64,000 nt of DNA from Geomonas anaerohicana (GCF_016458305.1 NZ_JAEMHL010000006.1:148484-212483), one strand, 5' to 3'. Positions 17,596-26,113 are shown, counted from the stretch's first letter. The notes: generated by a model from the letters alone, not told the origin. Program-made: numbers and translations.

Positions 17596-18741
17596 ATGCA
17601 CATCGCACTCGTCGAGCCCTACTGCACCGGGTCCCACGCCGCCTGGGCCACCGAGTACGCCGCCCATTCGACCCATGACGTCGAACTCTTCACCCTGGCC
17701 GGCCGCAACTGGAAATGGCGCATGCACGGCGGGGCGGTCACCCTGGCCTCCCGCTTCCTCGCGGCAGGCAAGAAGCCCGACCTCATCCTCGCCACGGACA
17801 TGCTCGACCTGACTACCTTCCTGGCGCTGACCAGGCCGCTTAGCGACCGTTGTCCAAGCGCCATCTACTTCCACGAGAACCAACTCACCTATCCATGGTC
17901 TCCCGGCGACCCTGATCCCGGGGCACAGCGCGACCTGCACTATGCCTTCATCAACTACGTGAGCGCGCTGGCCGCCGACGCCGTGCTCTTCAATTCGCGC
18001 TACCACATGGACTCCTTTTTGGGTGATCTCCCGGGTTTCCTGAAGCGCTTCCCCGATGCCGTCGACCTTGCCAGCGTCGATGCTATTGCGGCAAAAAGCC
18101 GCGTGCTCCCCCTGGGGCTGGACCTGGTCAAGCTGGACCGCTTTCGCCCGCAGGGGGCGACCGAACCGGAGGTGCCGCTGTTACTGTGGAACCACCGCTG
18201 GGAGTACGACAAGGCGCCGGAGGCATTTTTCGAGGCGCTGTACCAGTTGGCCGACGAGGGCATCGAGTTCCGGGTGGCGGTTTTGGGCGAGTCCTTCGGG
18301 CGGGTGCCGGCGGTCTTCAAAGAGGCGCGGGAGAGGCTCGGCGCGCGGGTGGCGGAGTGGGGCTACCAGAAAAGTTTCGGGGAGTACGCACAGTGGCTCT
18401 GGCGAGCTGACATCCTGCCGGTAACCTCGCGCCAGGAGTTCTTCGGCGCCAGCGTCGTACAGGCGCTCTACTGCGGCTGCCAGGCCTTGCTGCCGGACCG
18501 GCTGGCCTACCCGGAGCACGTGCCGGGCGGCAGCGTGGAGGCGGTCGTGTATCGGGACGATGAGCCGCTGGTGGACCGGTTGCGGCAACTGCTGACCGGG
18601 GCGAGCGCAACGCGGCCGAACCTGGGCGGACACGTCGCGCGCTACGACTGGGGGCGGATCGCTGCGGTCTACGATGACTTCTTTGCTGGCTTGGTCGCTG
18701 GTGCAGGAGGAGTGGTGCCGGAGATTGCTTTCGGCTGGTGA
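17596..18741 (+). CDS. tRNA-queuosine alpha-mannosyltransferase-like glycosyltransferase (QTMAN/GTDC1 family)
   Basis: A 381-aa GT-B glycosyltransferase with an N-terminal DUF3524-type domain: MHIALVEPYCTGSHAAW, LILATDMLDL and YFHENQLTYPW, then VLFNSRYHMDSF. The C-terminal half carries LLLWNHRWEYDKAPE, the AVLGESF segment and the EFFGASVVQALYCG donor-site motif. These are the landmarks of GTDC1, shown in vertebrates to add mannose to queuosine in tRNA-Asp. AGGAG lies upstream of the ATG, 40 bp after rodA. The window also encodes tgt and queA, so the acceptor Q nucleoside should be made in this cell. Activity on Q-tRNA in this bacterium is inferred from homology. Confidence 0.8.
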   Translation: MHIALVEPYCTGSHAAWATEYAAHSTHDVELFTLAGRNWKWRMHGGAVTLASRFLAAGKKPDLILATDMLDLTTFLALTRPLSDRCPSAIYFHENQLTYPWSPGDPDPGAQRDLHYAFINYVSALAADAVLFNSRYHMDSFLGDLPGFLKRFPDAVDLASVDAIAAKSRVLPLGLDLVKLDRFRPQGATEPEVPLLLWNHRWEYDKAPEAFFEALYQLADEGIEFRVAVLGESFGRVPAVFKEARERLGARVAEWGYQKSFGEYAQWLWRADILPVTSRQEFFGASVVQALYCGCQALLPDRLAYPEHVPGGSVEAVVYRDDEPLVDRLRQLLTGASATRPNLGGHVARYDWGRIAAVYDDFFAGLVAGAGGVVPEIAFGW

Positions 18742-18765
18742 GGAATAGAGGATGGGACGGCGGAG

Positions 18766-18788
18766 GGGGGGCGCCTCGGGGCGCCCCC
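18766..18788. terminator. GC-rich hairpin between convergent genes
   Basis: GGGGGCGCC and GGCGCCCCC form a nine-pair stem around TCGG between two convergent stop codons. There is no T tract, so it is at best a weak bidirectional terminator. Confidence 0.4.
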
Positions 18789-18796
18789 ATTCCCGT

Positions 18797-18949
18797 TTAG
18801 GCGGCTTGCTTGTTCACGGTGATGATCTGGGACGCTTTCTCGAGCCAGACCGTACCGCAGGAGGTGCATTCCAGCAGGTCTTTGGCGTAGCCGTCGGAAT
18901 GCATGTCGATCTCGATTCCTACTTTGTTGTCACAATGCGGGCATTTCAT
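18797..18949 (-). CDS. small zinc-ribbon protein, 50 aa
   Basis: ATG at 18949 with GGGGAG 9 nt upstream and a convincing promoter. The product starts MKCPHCDNKVGIEI and later has CTSCGTVW, giving two CxxC knuckles for one zinc, like short YgiT/MqsA-type or transcription-factor-like zinc ribbons. It lacks a DNA-binding helix-turn-helix. Function unknown; it could be a stand-alone nucleic-acid or protein adaptor. Confidence 0.72.
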   Translation of the reverse strand: MKCPHCDNKVGIEIDMHSDGYAKDLLECTSCGTVWLEKASQIITVNKQAA

Positions 18950-18988
18950 TTTTCGTTTCTCCCCAAGGGCGGAATTTATGATTTTGAC

Positions 18989-19016
18989 AATATATAGAAC
19001 GTATCGTGTTGGTCAA
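18989..19016 (-). promoter_or_regulatory. probable sigma-70 promoter of the zinc-ribbon gene
   Basis: Read on the minus strand: TTGACC (19016-19011), a 16-bp spacer and TATATT (18994-18989), 40 bp before the start codon. Confidence 0.55.
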
Positions 19017-19319
19017 GTGCTATTTTTTGGAAAAAGTCACCTAAAACAGTAGTTTAGCTTTTGTCTCTCCCTTGTTCCCTGAGCCTTCATTTTAAAACAT
19101 TTCATTTTTTTGCGTCAACTTCATCCTCCCTTATTGATGTAAACACCTGTATTCACAGATTGATTCCCACAATCAAACAAGGGTATGTCTCGGAAGCGCT
19201 TTGTAGTTGACCTTTGCGTAAAATGATCGGTGTGGCGAAAAAAATATTCGCACCCGAAATCGTGGAACGATGGTTTGATGGAGCGTATACGGTATCTGGG
19301 CACAGAACTGCATCTGTTT
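19017..19319. other. AT-rich intergenic stretch, no supported gene
   Basis: Base composition drops well below that of the surrounding genes. The frames present are short, use atypical codons and lack ribosome sites. I see no tRNA or riboswitch signature. It may hold the distant upstream regulatory region of the radical SAM gene or decayed sequence. Confidence 0.5.
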
Positions 19320-19358
19320 AAATTTCCGCTGGAAATTTTATGCAGTAAATGGTATATT
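19320..19358 (+). promoter_or_regulatory. perfect dyad overlapping a probable promoter of the radical SAM gene
   Basis: AAATTTCC-GCT-GGAAATTT (19320-19338) is a perfect 8-bp inverted repeat. A TATATT (19353-19358) lies so that the -35 hexamer (TGGAAA, 19330-19335) falls inside the right arm with a 17-bp spacer. The layout suits a repressor site, but no binding protein is known. Confidence 0.45.
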
Positions 19359-19400
19359 TGCGCTCGCTAATTTACCGGCCGGCCCGATCGGAGGTGCGAC

Positions 19401-20414
19401 ATGAAAGAAGCCATGTTCTACCAGAAGCTGGACGGCGCACGCGTGCGCTGCGAACTGTGCCGTTTCGGCTGCCTGATCGCGTCGGGGCAGCGTGGCCGTT
19501 GCCGGGTCCGGGAGAACCGTGACGGGGTGTTGTACACCTTGGTCTATGGCAATCTCGTTGCCGAGCACGTCGATCCCATTGAAAAGAAACCGCTTTTTCA
19601 TCTCCTGCCCGGGAGCCGCTCCTACTCCGTGGCTACCGTCGGCTGCAATTTCAGGTGCCTGCACTGCCAGAACTACACCATCGCCCAGCCCGATGAACGG
19701 GCCGTGGAGCGCTCCGGCAATTTCGTCGAGCCTCAAAGCGTGGTGGAACGGGCGCTCGCCACGGGGTGCCGCTCCATCGCCTACACCTACACCGAGCCCA
19801 CCATCTTCTTCGAGTATGCCTACGAGACCGCCAAACTGGCCAAGGCAGCCGGGCTCAAGAACATCTTCGTCACCAACGGCTACATTTCCAGCGCTGCCCT
19901 GGCCGCCATCGCCCCCTACCTCGATGCCGCCAACATCGATCTCAAGGGATTTTCCGACTCCTTCTATCGCGAAGTGGTGGGAGCTGCGCTCGGGGAGGTG
20001 CTGGACTGCATCCGGGACTACAAGCGGCAGGGGATCTGGGTCGAAGTGACGACCCTGGTGATACCCAACCGCAACGACTCCGAAGCCGAGTTGCGCGACC
20101 TTGCCCGCTTCATCGCCGAGGAGGTAGGTGTGGAGACACCCTGGCACGTGACCCAGTTCTACCCGACCCACCGCCTCACCGACCAGCCGCGCACGCCGGT
20201 GGAAACCCTGCGGGCCGCGAGGCGCATCGGGCAGGAGGCGGGGCTTCGCTATGTCTATGAAGGCAACGTGCCGGGGGAGGGGGGCGAAAACAGTTATTGC
20301 TCTTTGTGTGGCTCCCTGCTAATTAAGAGGCTCGGCTACCTGGTGGAAAAGAATTTTCTCTGCAATGGGACCTGCCCCGGATGCGGGGCGGTCATCGAGG
20401 GTGTATGGACGTAA
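19401..20414 (+). CDS. amrS: AmmeMemoRadiSam system radical SAM enzyme
   Basis: A 337-aa radical SAM protein with the CxxxCxxC cluster motif at C82, C86 and C89 (GCNFRCLHCQN). An N-terminal segment with CELCRFGC and GRCRVREN precedes it, as in PflA-like AmmeMemoRadiSam proteins, and a C-terminal CSLCG with CNGTCPGCG provides extra zinc or cluster ligands. The family usually occurs next to AMMECR1 and MEMO1 homologues; neither is beside it here. Its reaction is unknown. GGAGG lies upstream of the ATG, and the 3' end overlaps the histidine kinase start. Confidence 0.88.
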   Translation: MKEAMFYQKLDGARVRCELCRFGCLIASGQRGRCRVRENRDGVLYTLVYGNLVAEHVDPIEKKPLFHLLPGSRSYSVATVGCNFRCLHCQNYTIAQPDERAVERSGNFVEPQSVVERALATGCRSIAYTYTEPTIFFEYAYETAKLAKAAGLKNIFVTNGYISSAALAAIAPYLDAANIDLKGFSDSFYREVVGAALGEVLDCIRDYKRQGIWVEVTTLVIPNRNDSEAELRDLARFIAEEVGVETPWHVTQFYPTHRLTDQPRTPVETLRAARRIGQEAGLRYVYEGNVPGEGGENSYCSLCGSLLIKRLGYLVEKNFLCNGTCPGCGAVIEGVWT

Positions 20415-21787
20415 TGCGGCGCATGGCCCGGTGGGCGAAGCTCTCCGAACCAGGGTTCGTTTCTTTTTTTTTCCAGGTACTACTTGGCGCGGTTATCGTC
20501 CTCGTGTTCTGGGTCGTCGATGGGCTGCTCGATTACCTGCTCTTCGGTGGCAAGCCGCTCAGCGAGTATCTGTTGGCCTCGGACAGCCACGAGGACTTCG
20601 CCCTGGTACTTTTTCTGGTCTGTGGCCTGCTGCTCTACAGCCGCCGCGCCCACCGCAACGAAGCCGCTTTGGAGCGGGCTCTGCAGGATGCGCTGGAAGA
20701 GGCCCAAAAGGAGCGGGCCAAGATGGAGCGTATCTTTGAGGCCCTAGGGGAGGCCGTCTCCATCCAGGATCCCGAACTCAAGGTGCTCTATCAAAACCCG
20801 GCCCACCAGCGCATGACCGGCACCCATGCCGGTCGCTACTGCTACGAGGCGTACCGCAAGGAGAGCGAGGCCTGCGCCGGGTGCCACATTCTTGCCTCCT
20901 TCGAGGACGGCAAGGTGCACCGCGCCGAACTGGGGCCGGAGGCTTCCGCCACCGGGGGGTACGTCGAGCTGATCGGCTCTTCCCTGAAGGGGAGTGACGG
21001 CAAGCCCCTTTTCGGCATCGAGATCGTCCGCGACATCACGGCGCGCAAGCTTGCCGAACAGGAAACCGCCGCTCTCAACGCGGCCCTTACCCACCAGGCC
21101 GCGGAACTGCAACAGGCAAACCAGGAGCTCGAGGCGTTCTGCCACGCCATCTCCCACGACATGCGTGCCCCGCTCACCAGGGTGTACAGTTCGGCCCAGG
21201 AGCTGCGGGGATACCGCGAACAGCTCGATGAAAACGGCCGCTTCTTCGTCGATCTCGTCCATGACGGCTGCATCCAGATGGAGGCACTGCTCGACTCGCT
21301 GATGGTGCTCTGCCGCGTCACCGAGGTGGAGATTTCCTGCACGACCTTCGACCTGGTCCCCGCCGCCCTCGAGATAGCGGCCCAACTGCGCCAGGATTAC
21401 CCCGATCGCCCCGTTTCCTTCCGCGCCCCCGAACATCTCACGGTGCACGGGGATCCCCAGCTTCTCCGGGTGGTTTTGGAAAACCTTCTCTCCAACGCCT
21501 GGAAGTACAGCACCAAGGTGGAAGCCCCGGTGGTGGAGCTCGGCTCTCAGACCACCGAGCAGGGGGAGACCGCCATCTTCATCCGCGACAACGGCGCCGG
21601 CTTCGACAGCACCCGCGCCGGACAGCTGTTCCAGCCCTTCAAGCGGCTGCACACCTACCGCGAGTTCCCCGGCACCGGCCTGGGGCTTGCCACGGTGCGC
21701 CGTATCGTGCGCCGTCACAACGGCCGGGTCTGGGGGGAAGGGGAGCCCGGCCGCGGGGCCACCTTCTACTTCACGCTGCCGCGGTGA
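20405..21787 (+). CDS. membrane-bound PAS-domain sensor histidine kinase
   Basis: A 460-aa kinase if it begins at the ATG at 20405, which overlaps the previous stop codon; GAGG lies about 6 nt upstream. Two membrane helices (about residues 18-40 and 55-75) are followed by a PAS domain with paired cysteines, a short coiled coil, then HisKA with the phospho-acceptor His in AISHDMRAPLT, an N box (ENLLSNAWKYS), G1 (IRDNGAGFD) and G2 (GTGLGLATV). The kinase core is of the bacteriophytochrome-like subclass. No response regulator is adjacent, so it is an orphan. The signal sensed is unknown. Confidence 0.9.
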   Translation: MDVMRRMARWAKLSEPGFVSFFFQVLLGAVIVLVFWVVDGLLDYLLFGGKPLSEYLLASDSHEDFALVLFLVCGLLLYSRRAHRNEAALERALQDALEEAQKERAKMERIFEALGEAVSIQDPELKVLYQNPAHQRMTGTHAGRYCYEAYRKESEACAGCHILASFEDGKVHRAELGPEASATGGYVELIGSSLKGSDGKPLFGIEIVRDITARKLAEQETAALNAALTHQAAELQQANQELEAFCHAISHDMRAPLTRVYSSAQELRGYREQLDENGRFFVDLVHDGCIQMEALLDSLMVLCRVTEVEISCTTFDLVPAALEIAAQLRQDYPDRPVSFRAPEHLTVHGDPQLLRVVLENLLSNAWKYSTKVEAPVVELGSQTTEQGETAIFIRDNGAGFDSTRAGQLFQPFKRLHTYREFPGTGLGLATVRRIVRRHNGRVWGEGEPGRGATFYFTLPR

Positions 21788-21873
21788 CGTGGAAACGGTT
21801 GCCCCGGCAGCGCCATTCATGCTATACATCAACTTTCTTTCAATAAAATCCACGTGATGAAGAGGTTTTCTTC

Positions 21874-22521
21874 TTGAAGGTTTCATTGCTACGTCGCTTC
21901 TGGGTTACTTTCTCGGTCTGGGTAATCGGCAGCTACGCTTCACTGTTGAACCGGTTCCGCGTCGAGGGAGCCCACCACATCCCCGCCGATGGAGGGGTCC
22001 TGATCGCCTCCAACCACATCTCCGCCTACGACACCGTGTTTCTCCCTTGGGCCGTGATCCGTAACCACCCGATGCAGATGCTGTGGGCCCCGGCCAAGGA
22101 AGAGCTTTTCTCCGGGCTCATGGGGCTCGTATACCGCTCCTGGGGCGCCTTCCCGGTGCGCCGGGGCCGCGACGTGCGTGCCGGCAAGCAGATCAACGCG
22201 CTTTTGGCCGACCAGAAGGTGATGCTCTTCCCCGAGGGGACCAGGCACAAGGACGGCGTCCTCGGCAAGGGTAACCGCGGCGTGGGCAAGATCATCTACG
22301 ACACCAGGCCGCACGTGATCCCGACTGCGCTCACCGGTATCAACCGCTGGAAGTTCCCGGGTGTGGGGCTGCAAGGGGGCGTGGTTTTCGGCGCGCCGCT
22401 CGATTTCAGCGACCTGTACCAGCTCGAGGACTGCAAGGAGACTCACCAGTTGATCGTGGACCGCGTTATGGACGCCATCGCCGCGCAGTTGCAGCAGGGG
22501 AGGCAGTCGCATGAGGGTTGA
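21874..22521 (+). CDS. 1-acyl-sn-glycerol-3-phosphate acyltransferase (PlsC family)
   Basis: A 215-aa acyltransferase with the catalytic NHX4D motif in SNHISAYD and the substrate-binding FPEGTR motif, plus an N-terminal hydrophobic segment. It would transfer an acyl chain to lysophosphatidic acid in phospholipid synthesis. The start is a TTG with GAGG 9 nt upstream. Its end overlaps rnhA by 11 bp. Whether it is the main PlsC or a paralogue cannot be judged here. Confidence 0.9.
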   Translation: MKVSLLRRFWVTFSVWVIGSYASLLNRFRVEGAHHIPADGGVLIASNHISAYDTVFLPWAVIRNHPMQMLWAPAKEELFSGLMGLVYRSWGAFPVRRGRDVRAGKQINALLADQKVMLFPEGTRHKDGVLGKGNRGVGKIIYDTRPHVIPTALTGINRWKFPGVGLQGGVVFGAPLDFSDLYQLEDCKETHQLIVDRVMDAIAAQLQQGRQSHEG

Positions 22522-22957
22522 GATCTTCTGCGACGGCGCCTGCAGCGGCAACCCCGGCGTCGGCGGCTGGGGGAGCATCCTGCGCTACGGCGACAAGGTT
22601 AAGGAGCTTTCCGGCGCCGAGGGCGAGACCACCAACAACCGGATGGAGATGAGCGCCGCCATCCAGGCGCTGGAGGCGCTGACCCGCCCCTGCGAGGTGG
22701 TGGTCACCACCGACTCGCAGTACCTCGCCAAGGGAATGACCGAGTGGCTTGCCGGTTGGGTGAAAAGGGGATGGGTGAACTCCAAGAAGGAACCGGTCCT
22801 GAACCGCGACCTCTGGGAGAAACTGCTGGCGCTCGCCAAGACCCACCGGATCACCTGGGTCTGGGTGCGCGGCCACAACGGCCACGTGGAAAACGAGCGC
22901 TGCGACGAACTGGCGCGGGCGGCTATCGACAGCTACCGGGCCGGCGCAGGCAGGTAA
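22511..22957 (+). CDS. rnhA: ribonuclease HI
   Basis: A 148-aa enzyme that cuts the RNA strand of RNA-DNA hybrids. The metal-binding D-E-D-D set is visible at D8 ([12 protein letters not shown]), E46 (NNRMEM), D68 (TTDSQYL) and D132 (ERCDELA). The basic-protrusion segment WVKRGWVN is present as in the E. coli type. It overlaps the acyltransferase gene, showing translational coupling. Confidence 0.96.
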   Translation: MRVEIFCDGACSGNPGVGGWGSILRYGDKVKELSGAEGETTNNRMEMSAAIQALEALTRPCEVVVTTDSQYLAKGMTEWLAGWVKRGWVNSKKEPVLNRDLWEKLLALAKTHRITWVWVRGHNGHVENERCDELARAAIDSYRAGAGR

Positions 22958-22989
22958 GGGGGCGTCAGCCTCCCGATAACGAGGGTGCA

Positions 22990-23304
22990 GTGGATTACTT
23001 TATCATCGAGGTCTCCGAGGAGGAGGTCCGGCGCGAGCGTGAAAAGGCGCGCGAACTGCGGCGCAGCCAGTGGTGGAAGAACCGGGTGGCCAAGGGGGTC
23101 TGCCACTGGTGCCGGGGCAAATTCCCCCCGGCTGAGCTCTCCATGGACCATATCGTTCCCGTGATCCGGGGCGGCAAGTCCGCCAAGGGGAACGTGGTCC
23201 CCTGCTGCAAGGAATGCAACAACAAGAAGAAGCACATGCTCCCCATCGAGTGGCAGGAATACCTGGCAGGGATGGGGCGGGACGGCGGCGCCGGCGCGGA
23301 GTGA
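22990..23304 (+). CDS. HNH endonuclease, 104 aa
   Basis: Starts at a GTG with GAGG 5 nt upstream. The core has CHWC, then SMDHIVPVIRGGKS with the HNH histidine, then CCKECNNKKKH, a zinc-stabilised beta-beta-alpha-metal nuclease of the McrA-like type. An N-terminal charged helix precedes it. Chromosomal HNH proteins of this size occur alone in many genomes and have no assigned role. It lies 32 bp behind rnhA, so an RNA/DNA repair context is possible. Confidence 0.83.
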   Translation: MDYFIIEVSEEEVRREREKARELRRSQWWKNRVAKGVCHWCRGKFPPAELSMDHIVPVIRGGKSAKGNVVPCCKECNNKKKHMLPIEWQEYLAGMGRDGGAGAE

Positions 23305-23325
23305 GGCTGCCGTGGAGATAGAGTT

Positions 23326-23946
23326 TTGAGCCAAAAGATCAAGGCGGTCATCTACGACTGCGACGGCGTGTTGTTCGACTCCTTCGAGGCGAACTACGCC
23401 TTTTACCACCAGATCCTGGAGCGCTTCGGCAAGCCCGCCATCGACCGCGGCGACCACGATACCATGCGCATCCTGCACACCTACTGCAACAAGGACGTGC
23501 TCGAATACCTGTTTGCCGGCGACGACCGCATGGACGAGGTGCGCGCCTTTTCCGCCGGCATCGACTACCGTAAACTCTTCCCGCTCATGGTCATGGAGCA
23601 GGGGCTGCGCGAGACCTTGGACGCGTTGAAGGGGAGGGTGGAGCTGGCGATCTGCACCAACCGCGCGAGCTCAATGGACATCCTGCTCGCCTCCTTCGGG
23701 CTGGACGGTTACTTCAGCTGCGTCATGACGGCAGGGAGAGTCAAGAACCCCAAGCCGCATCCGGAGCCGCTCTTCAAGGTGCTGGAGCACTACGGACTCG
23801 CGCCGGACGAGGCACTCTTCGTCGGCGACTCGGACGTGGACCGCCGCGCCGCCCAAGGCGCCGGGGTCCCCTTCGTCGCCTACCGCGGTGACCTCGGGGG
23901 GACCACAAGGATAGATAGACACCAGGATCTGCTGTTACTGCTTTAG
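23326..23946 (+). CDS. HAD-superfamily phosphatase (phosphoglycolate phosphatase-like)
   Basis: A 206-aa HAD subfamily I hydrolase. Motif I is YDCDGVLFDS with the nucleophile and acid Asp pair, motif II is in ICTNR, motif III is the Lys of KNPKPHPEP, and motif IV is GDSDVDRRAA. A helical cap follows motif I. The start is a TTG with GGAGA upstream. Substrate unassigned; the family includes Gph and pyrophosphatase PpaX. Confidence 0.85.
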   Translation: MSQKIKAVIYDCDGVLFDSFEANYAFYHQILERFGKPAIDRGDHDTMRILHTYCNKDVLEYLFAGDDRMDEVRAFSAGIDYRKLFPLMVMEQGLRETLDALKGRVELAICTNRASSMDILLASFGLDGYFSCVMTAGRVKNPKPHPEPLFKVLEHYGLAPDEALFVGDSDVDRRAAQGAGVPFVAYRGDLGGTTRIDRHQDLLLLL

Positions 23947-23965
23947 CCACCGGAGGGTTGGACCT

Positions 23966-24418
23966 ATGGAGCCTGTGCCGCAGGAAGATGTCGAGAAGCT
24001 GTTCAGTCGCGCCCTCACCGCCTTTTCCGTCGGCGAGTACCAGGTGGCCCTTGCCCAACTCGAGCGGGCGCTGAAGCTCCAGGACAACCCGTTGCTGCAC
24101 TCCTACCTCGGCCTGTGCATCGCCAAGGAGCGGGGCCAGGTGAAGAAAGGGCGCGAGCTCTGCCTTGCCTCCCTGGAGCTCGAGCCGGAGAACCCGGTGC
24201 ACTACCTGAACCTGGCCCGGGTGCACCAGGCGGCCCGTGAGAAGCCGCAAGCCCTGGAGGCGCTCAGGAAGGGGATGTCGGTCGGCGGGAGCGAGGAGAT
24301 CAAGGCGCTCCTGGCCACACTCGGCACCAGGAAACCGCCGCCGCTGCGTTTCCTTTCCCGGGATCACTTCCTGAACAAGTGGCTGGGCATCGCTCTTTCC
24401 CGCGTCGGCCTGCGTTGA
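23966..24418 (+). CDS. TPR-repeat protein, 150 aa
   Basis: Two to three tetratricopeptide repeats are visible (ALTAFSVGEYQVALAQLERA; then ELEPENPVHYLNLARVHQA), followed by a basic C-terminal tail. There is no signal peptide. Such proteins serve as scaffolds; no partner can be named. GGAGGG lies about 14 nt upstream of the ATG, a rather long spacing. Confidence 0.75.
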   Translation: MEPVPQEDVEKLFSRALTAFSVGEYQVALAQLERALKLQDNPLLHSYLGLCIAKERGQVKKGRELCLASLELEPENPVHYLNLARVHQAAREKPQALEALRKGMSVGGSEEIKALLATLGTRKPPPLRFLSRDHFLNKWLGIALSRVGLR

Positions 24419-24477
24419 GCCCGGTTCCGTAGTATACTTTTCCTCGTTTGCCCATCCAGAGCGCGAGGAGGTGCCAG

Positions 24478-24858
24478 ATGACCGACCGATTCAAGGAACA
24501 GGGTGCTTTTAGCTGGTTTGAACTGACGACGGATGACGTTGCCGCCGCCCAGTCCTTTTACGGCAGGGTTTTCGGCTGGAGTATGGAGCGCTGGGACGGG
24601 GAAGGGGATTACACCCTGATCAAGGTTGCCGGCAAGGAGGTCGGGGGGATGGCTCCCGCCGGACCGGGGCACCGCAAGCCGCTGGGCTGGGGCGTGTATG
24701 TCACGGTGACCGATGTGGACCAGACCGCGGCCAAGGCCGAGGAGCTGGGAGGGACGGTGCTGGTTCCCCCCACCGACATCCCGAGGGTGGGGCGCTTCTG
24801 CGTGCTCCAGGATCCGCAGGGGGCGGTGGTGAGCGCCATCACCTACTGCCGCCCGTAG
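24478..24858 (+). CDS. VOC (glyoxalase/bleomycin resistance) family protein
   Basis: A 126-aa protein of one vicinal-oxygen-chelate module pair: FSWFELTTDDVAAAQSFYGRVFGW at the N-terminus and VGRFCVLQDPQGAVVSAI at the C-terminus. This two-motif form is common in proteins annotated as lactoylglutathione-lyase-like, but the substrate is unknown. The start at 24478 has GAGGAGGT 4 nt upstream; a start 30 bp earlier is not supported. Confidence 0.86.
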   Translation: MTDRFKEQGAFSWFELTTDDVAAAQSFYGRVFGWSMERWDGEGDYTLIKVAGKEVGGMAPAGPGHRKPLGWGVYVTVTDVDQTAAKAEELGGTVLVPPTDIPRVGRFCVLQDPQGAVVSAITYCRP

Positions 24859-24876
24859 CGGATCTCACATAACGTC

Positions 24877-24916
24877 AAAGGCCGCGCCCGGAATCCGGTG
24901 CGCGGCCTTTTTTTTG
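24877..24916 (+). terminator. strong rho-independent terminator
   Basis: AAAGGCCGCGC pairs with GCGCGGCC, with an inner CCGG/CCGG pairing, and is followed by eight T residues. It closes the plus-strand group ending with the VOC gene. Confidence 0.9.
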
Positions 24917-24950
24917 TCTCATGGTTCCTAAGGGCAGCGTCCCGTTTTTT

Positions 24951-25053
24951 TCCCCCCTCCCAACCTCCCCCCTCCGGGGGGAGGAGCCGATCTGTAAGAA
25001 CCACCGGTGAGGTCCCCGCCCCCGGAGGGGGAGGGCTAGTGAGGGGGAGTCGG
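24951..25053. repeat. GC-rich palindromic element downstream of pfkA
   Basis: Same architecture as 2954-3050: CCTCCCCCCTCCGGGGGGAG on one side and CCCCGGAGGGGGAGGGCTAG on the other. It lies between convergent transcripts. Confidence 0.6.
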
Positions 25054-25089
25054 TCCTCCCGCTGCGAAAGCACGTGCAGTCTGTTCGTT

Positions 25090-26049
25090 CTAAATGCCGA
25101 GGATCATGGAAAGATCGTGCAGTTGATCCTGCTGGGTCTTCTCGCTCACCACCACCGTCTCCAGCGCCGTACAGCAGATCTCGCCGCAGCAAAGCCCCAC
25201 CATCTTACCCTTCTCCCCGGCCAGCAACTGCTCGACCGCGGCATGGCCGAAGCGGCTCCCCAAGAGGCGGTCGAACACGGAAGGCGCGCCGCCGCGCTGG
25301 TAGTGCCCGAGCACGGTGACCCGGGTCTCGAAACCGATGGCGTCCTTGATGTTGTCGGCGATGTTCTGGGCGCGGCCGGCACCTTCGGCGAGGATGATGA
25401 TGGCGTTGCTGCGCCCTTCCTCGTAGCGCTGCCTGAGCTGGTTGCACAGGTCGGCTATGTCGCACTCAACCTCCGGGATGATGGCGTACTCCGCGCCGGT
25501 GGCGATGGCGCTCATGCTGGCCAGGTAACCGGAGTTTCTTCCCATCACCTCGATGACGAAGGCGCGGTCGTGCGAGCTGGCGGTGTCCTTGATGCAGTCG
25601 ACGGCGTAGATGATGTTGTTGAGCGCCGTGTCGACGCCGAGCGCCATGTCGGTGAAGGCGATGTCGTTGTCGATGCTGGCCGGGATCCCCATCACCGGCA
25701 CCCCCATGCGGTGCAGGGCGAGCGCCCCGTTCAGCGAGCCGTCGCCGCCGATCACCACCAGCCCCTCGACCCCCAGGTCCTGCAGGTGTCGGACCGCCTT
25801 TTCCCGGCCCAGTACGGTGCGGAATTCCTCGCTGCGAGCCGACTGCAGGAAGGTGCCGCCGCGGTGCAGAATCCCGGCTACGTCCCTGGTGGTCATTTCC
25901 AAGAGGTCGCCCTTCAGCAGGCCCGCGTACCCCTTCCTGAAACCGACCACCTGCACCCCGTGTCCCAGCGCCGTGCGCGTTGCGCTCCTGATCGCCGCGT
26001 TCATGCCGGAGCAGTCTCCGCCGCTGGTGAGTATCCCGATCTTCTTCAT
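25090..26049 (-). CDS. pfkA: ATP-dependent 6-phosphofructokinase
   Basis: A 319-aa group A phosphofructokinase. GILTSGGDCSGMNAAIR forms the ATP site, GGDGS has the glycine that marks ATP rather than pyrophosphate dependence, SIDNDI holds the catalytic aspartates, and EVMGRNSGYLA binds fructose-6-phosphate. The start ATG lies 27 bp before a clear downstream neighbour gap with its own promoter. With glgP on the same strand 1.4 kb upstream, it would feed glycogen carbon into glycolysis, though separate promoters are likely. Confidence 0.96.
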   Translation of the reverse strand: MKKIGILTSGGDCSGMNAAIRSATRTALGHGVQVVGFRKGYAGLLKGDLLEMTTRDVAGILHRGGTFLQSARSEEFRTVLGREKAVRHLQDLGVEGLVVIGGDGSLNGALALHRMGVPVMGIPASIDNDIAFTDMALGVDTALNNIIYAVDCIKDTASSHDRAFVIEVMGRNSGYLASMSAIATGAEYAIIPEVECDIADLCNQLRQRYEEGRSNAIIILAEGAGRAQNIADNIKDAIGFETRVTVLGHYQRGGAPSVFDRLLGSRFGHAAVEQLLAGEKGKMVGLCCGEICCTALETVVVSEKTQQDQLHDLSMILGI

Positions 26050-26113
26050 GCTCTGACTCCGCTGGAGGTTAGTGTGCCGAGGGGGCTGGTCCGCCCCGGG
26101 CAAAGCAAGCTTG

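Noticed and set aside
19121..19303. 60-codon minus-strand frame in the AT-rich gap
   Set aside because: No ribosome site, atypical composition and no domain.
20860..20900. CAGCH in the PAS region of the histidine kinase considered as a haem-c site
   Set aside because: The PAS domain follows the membrane helices on the cytoplasmic side, where haem c is not attached; paired cysteines are common in this PAS subtype.
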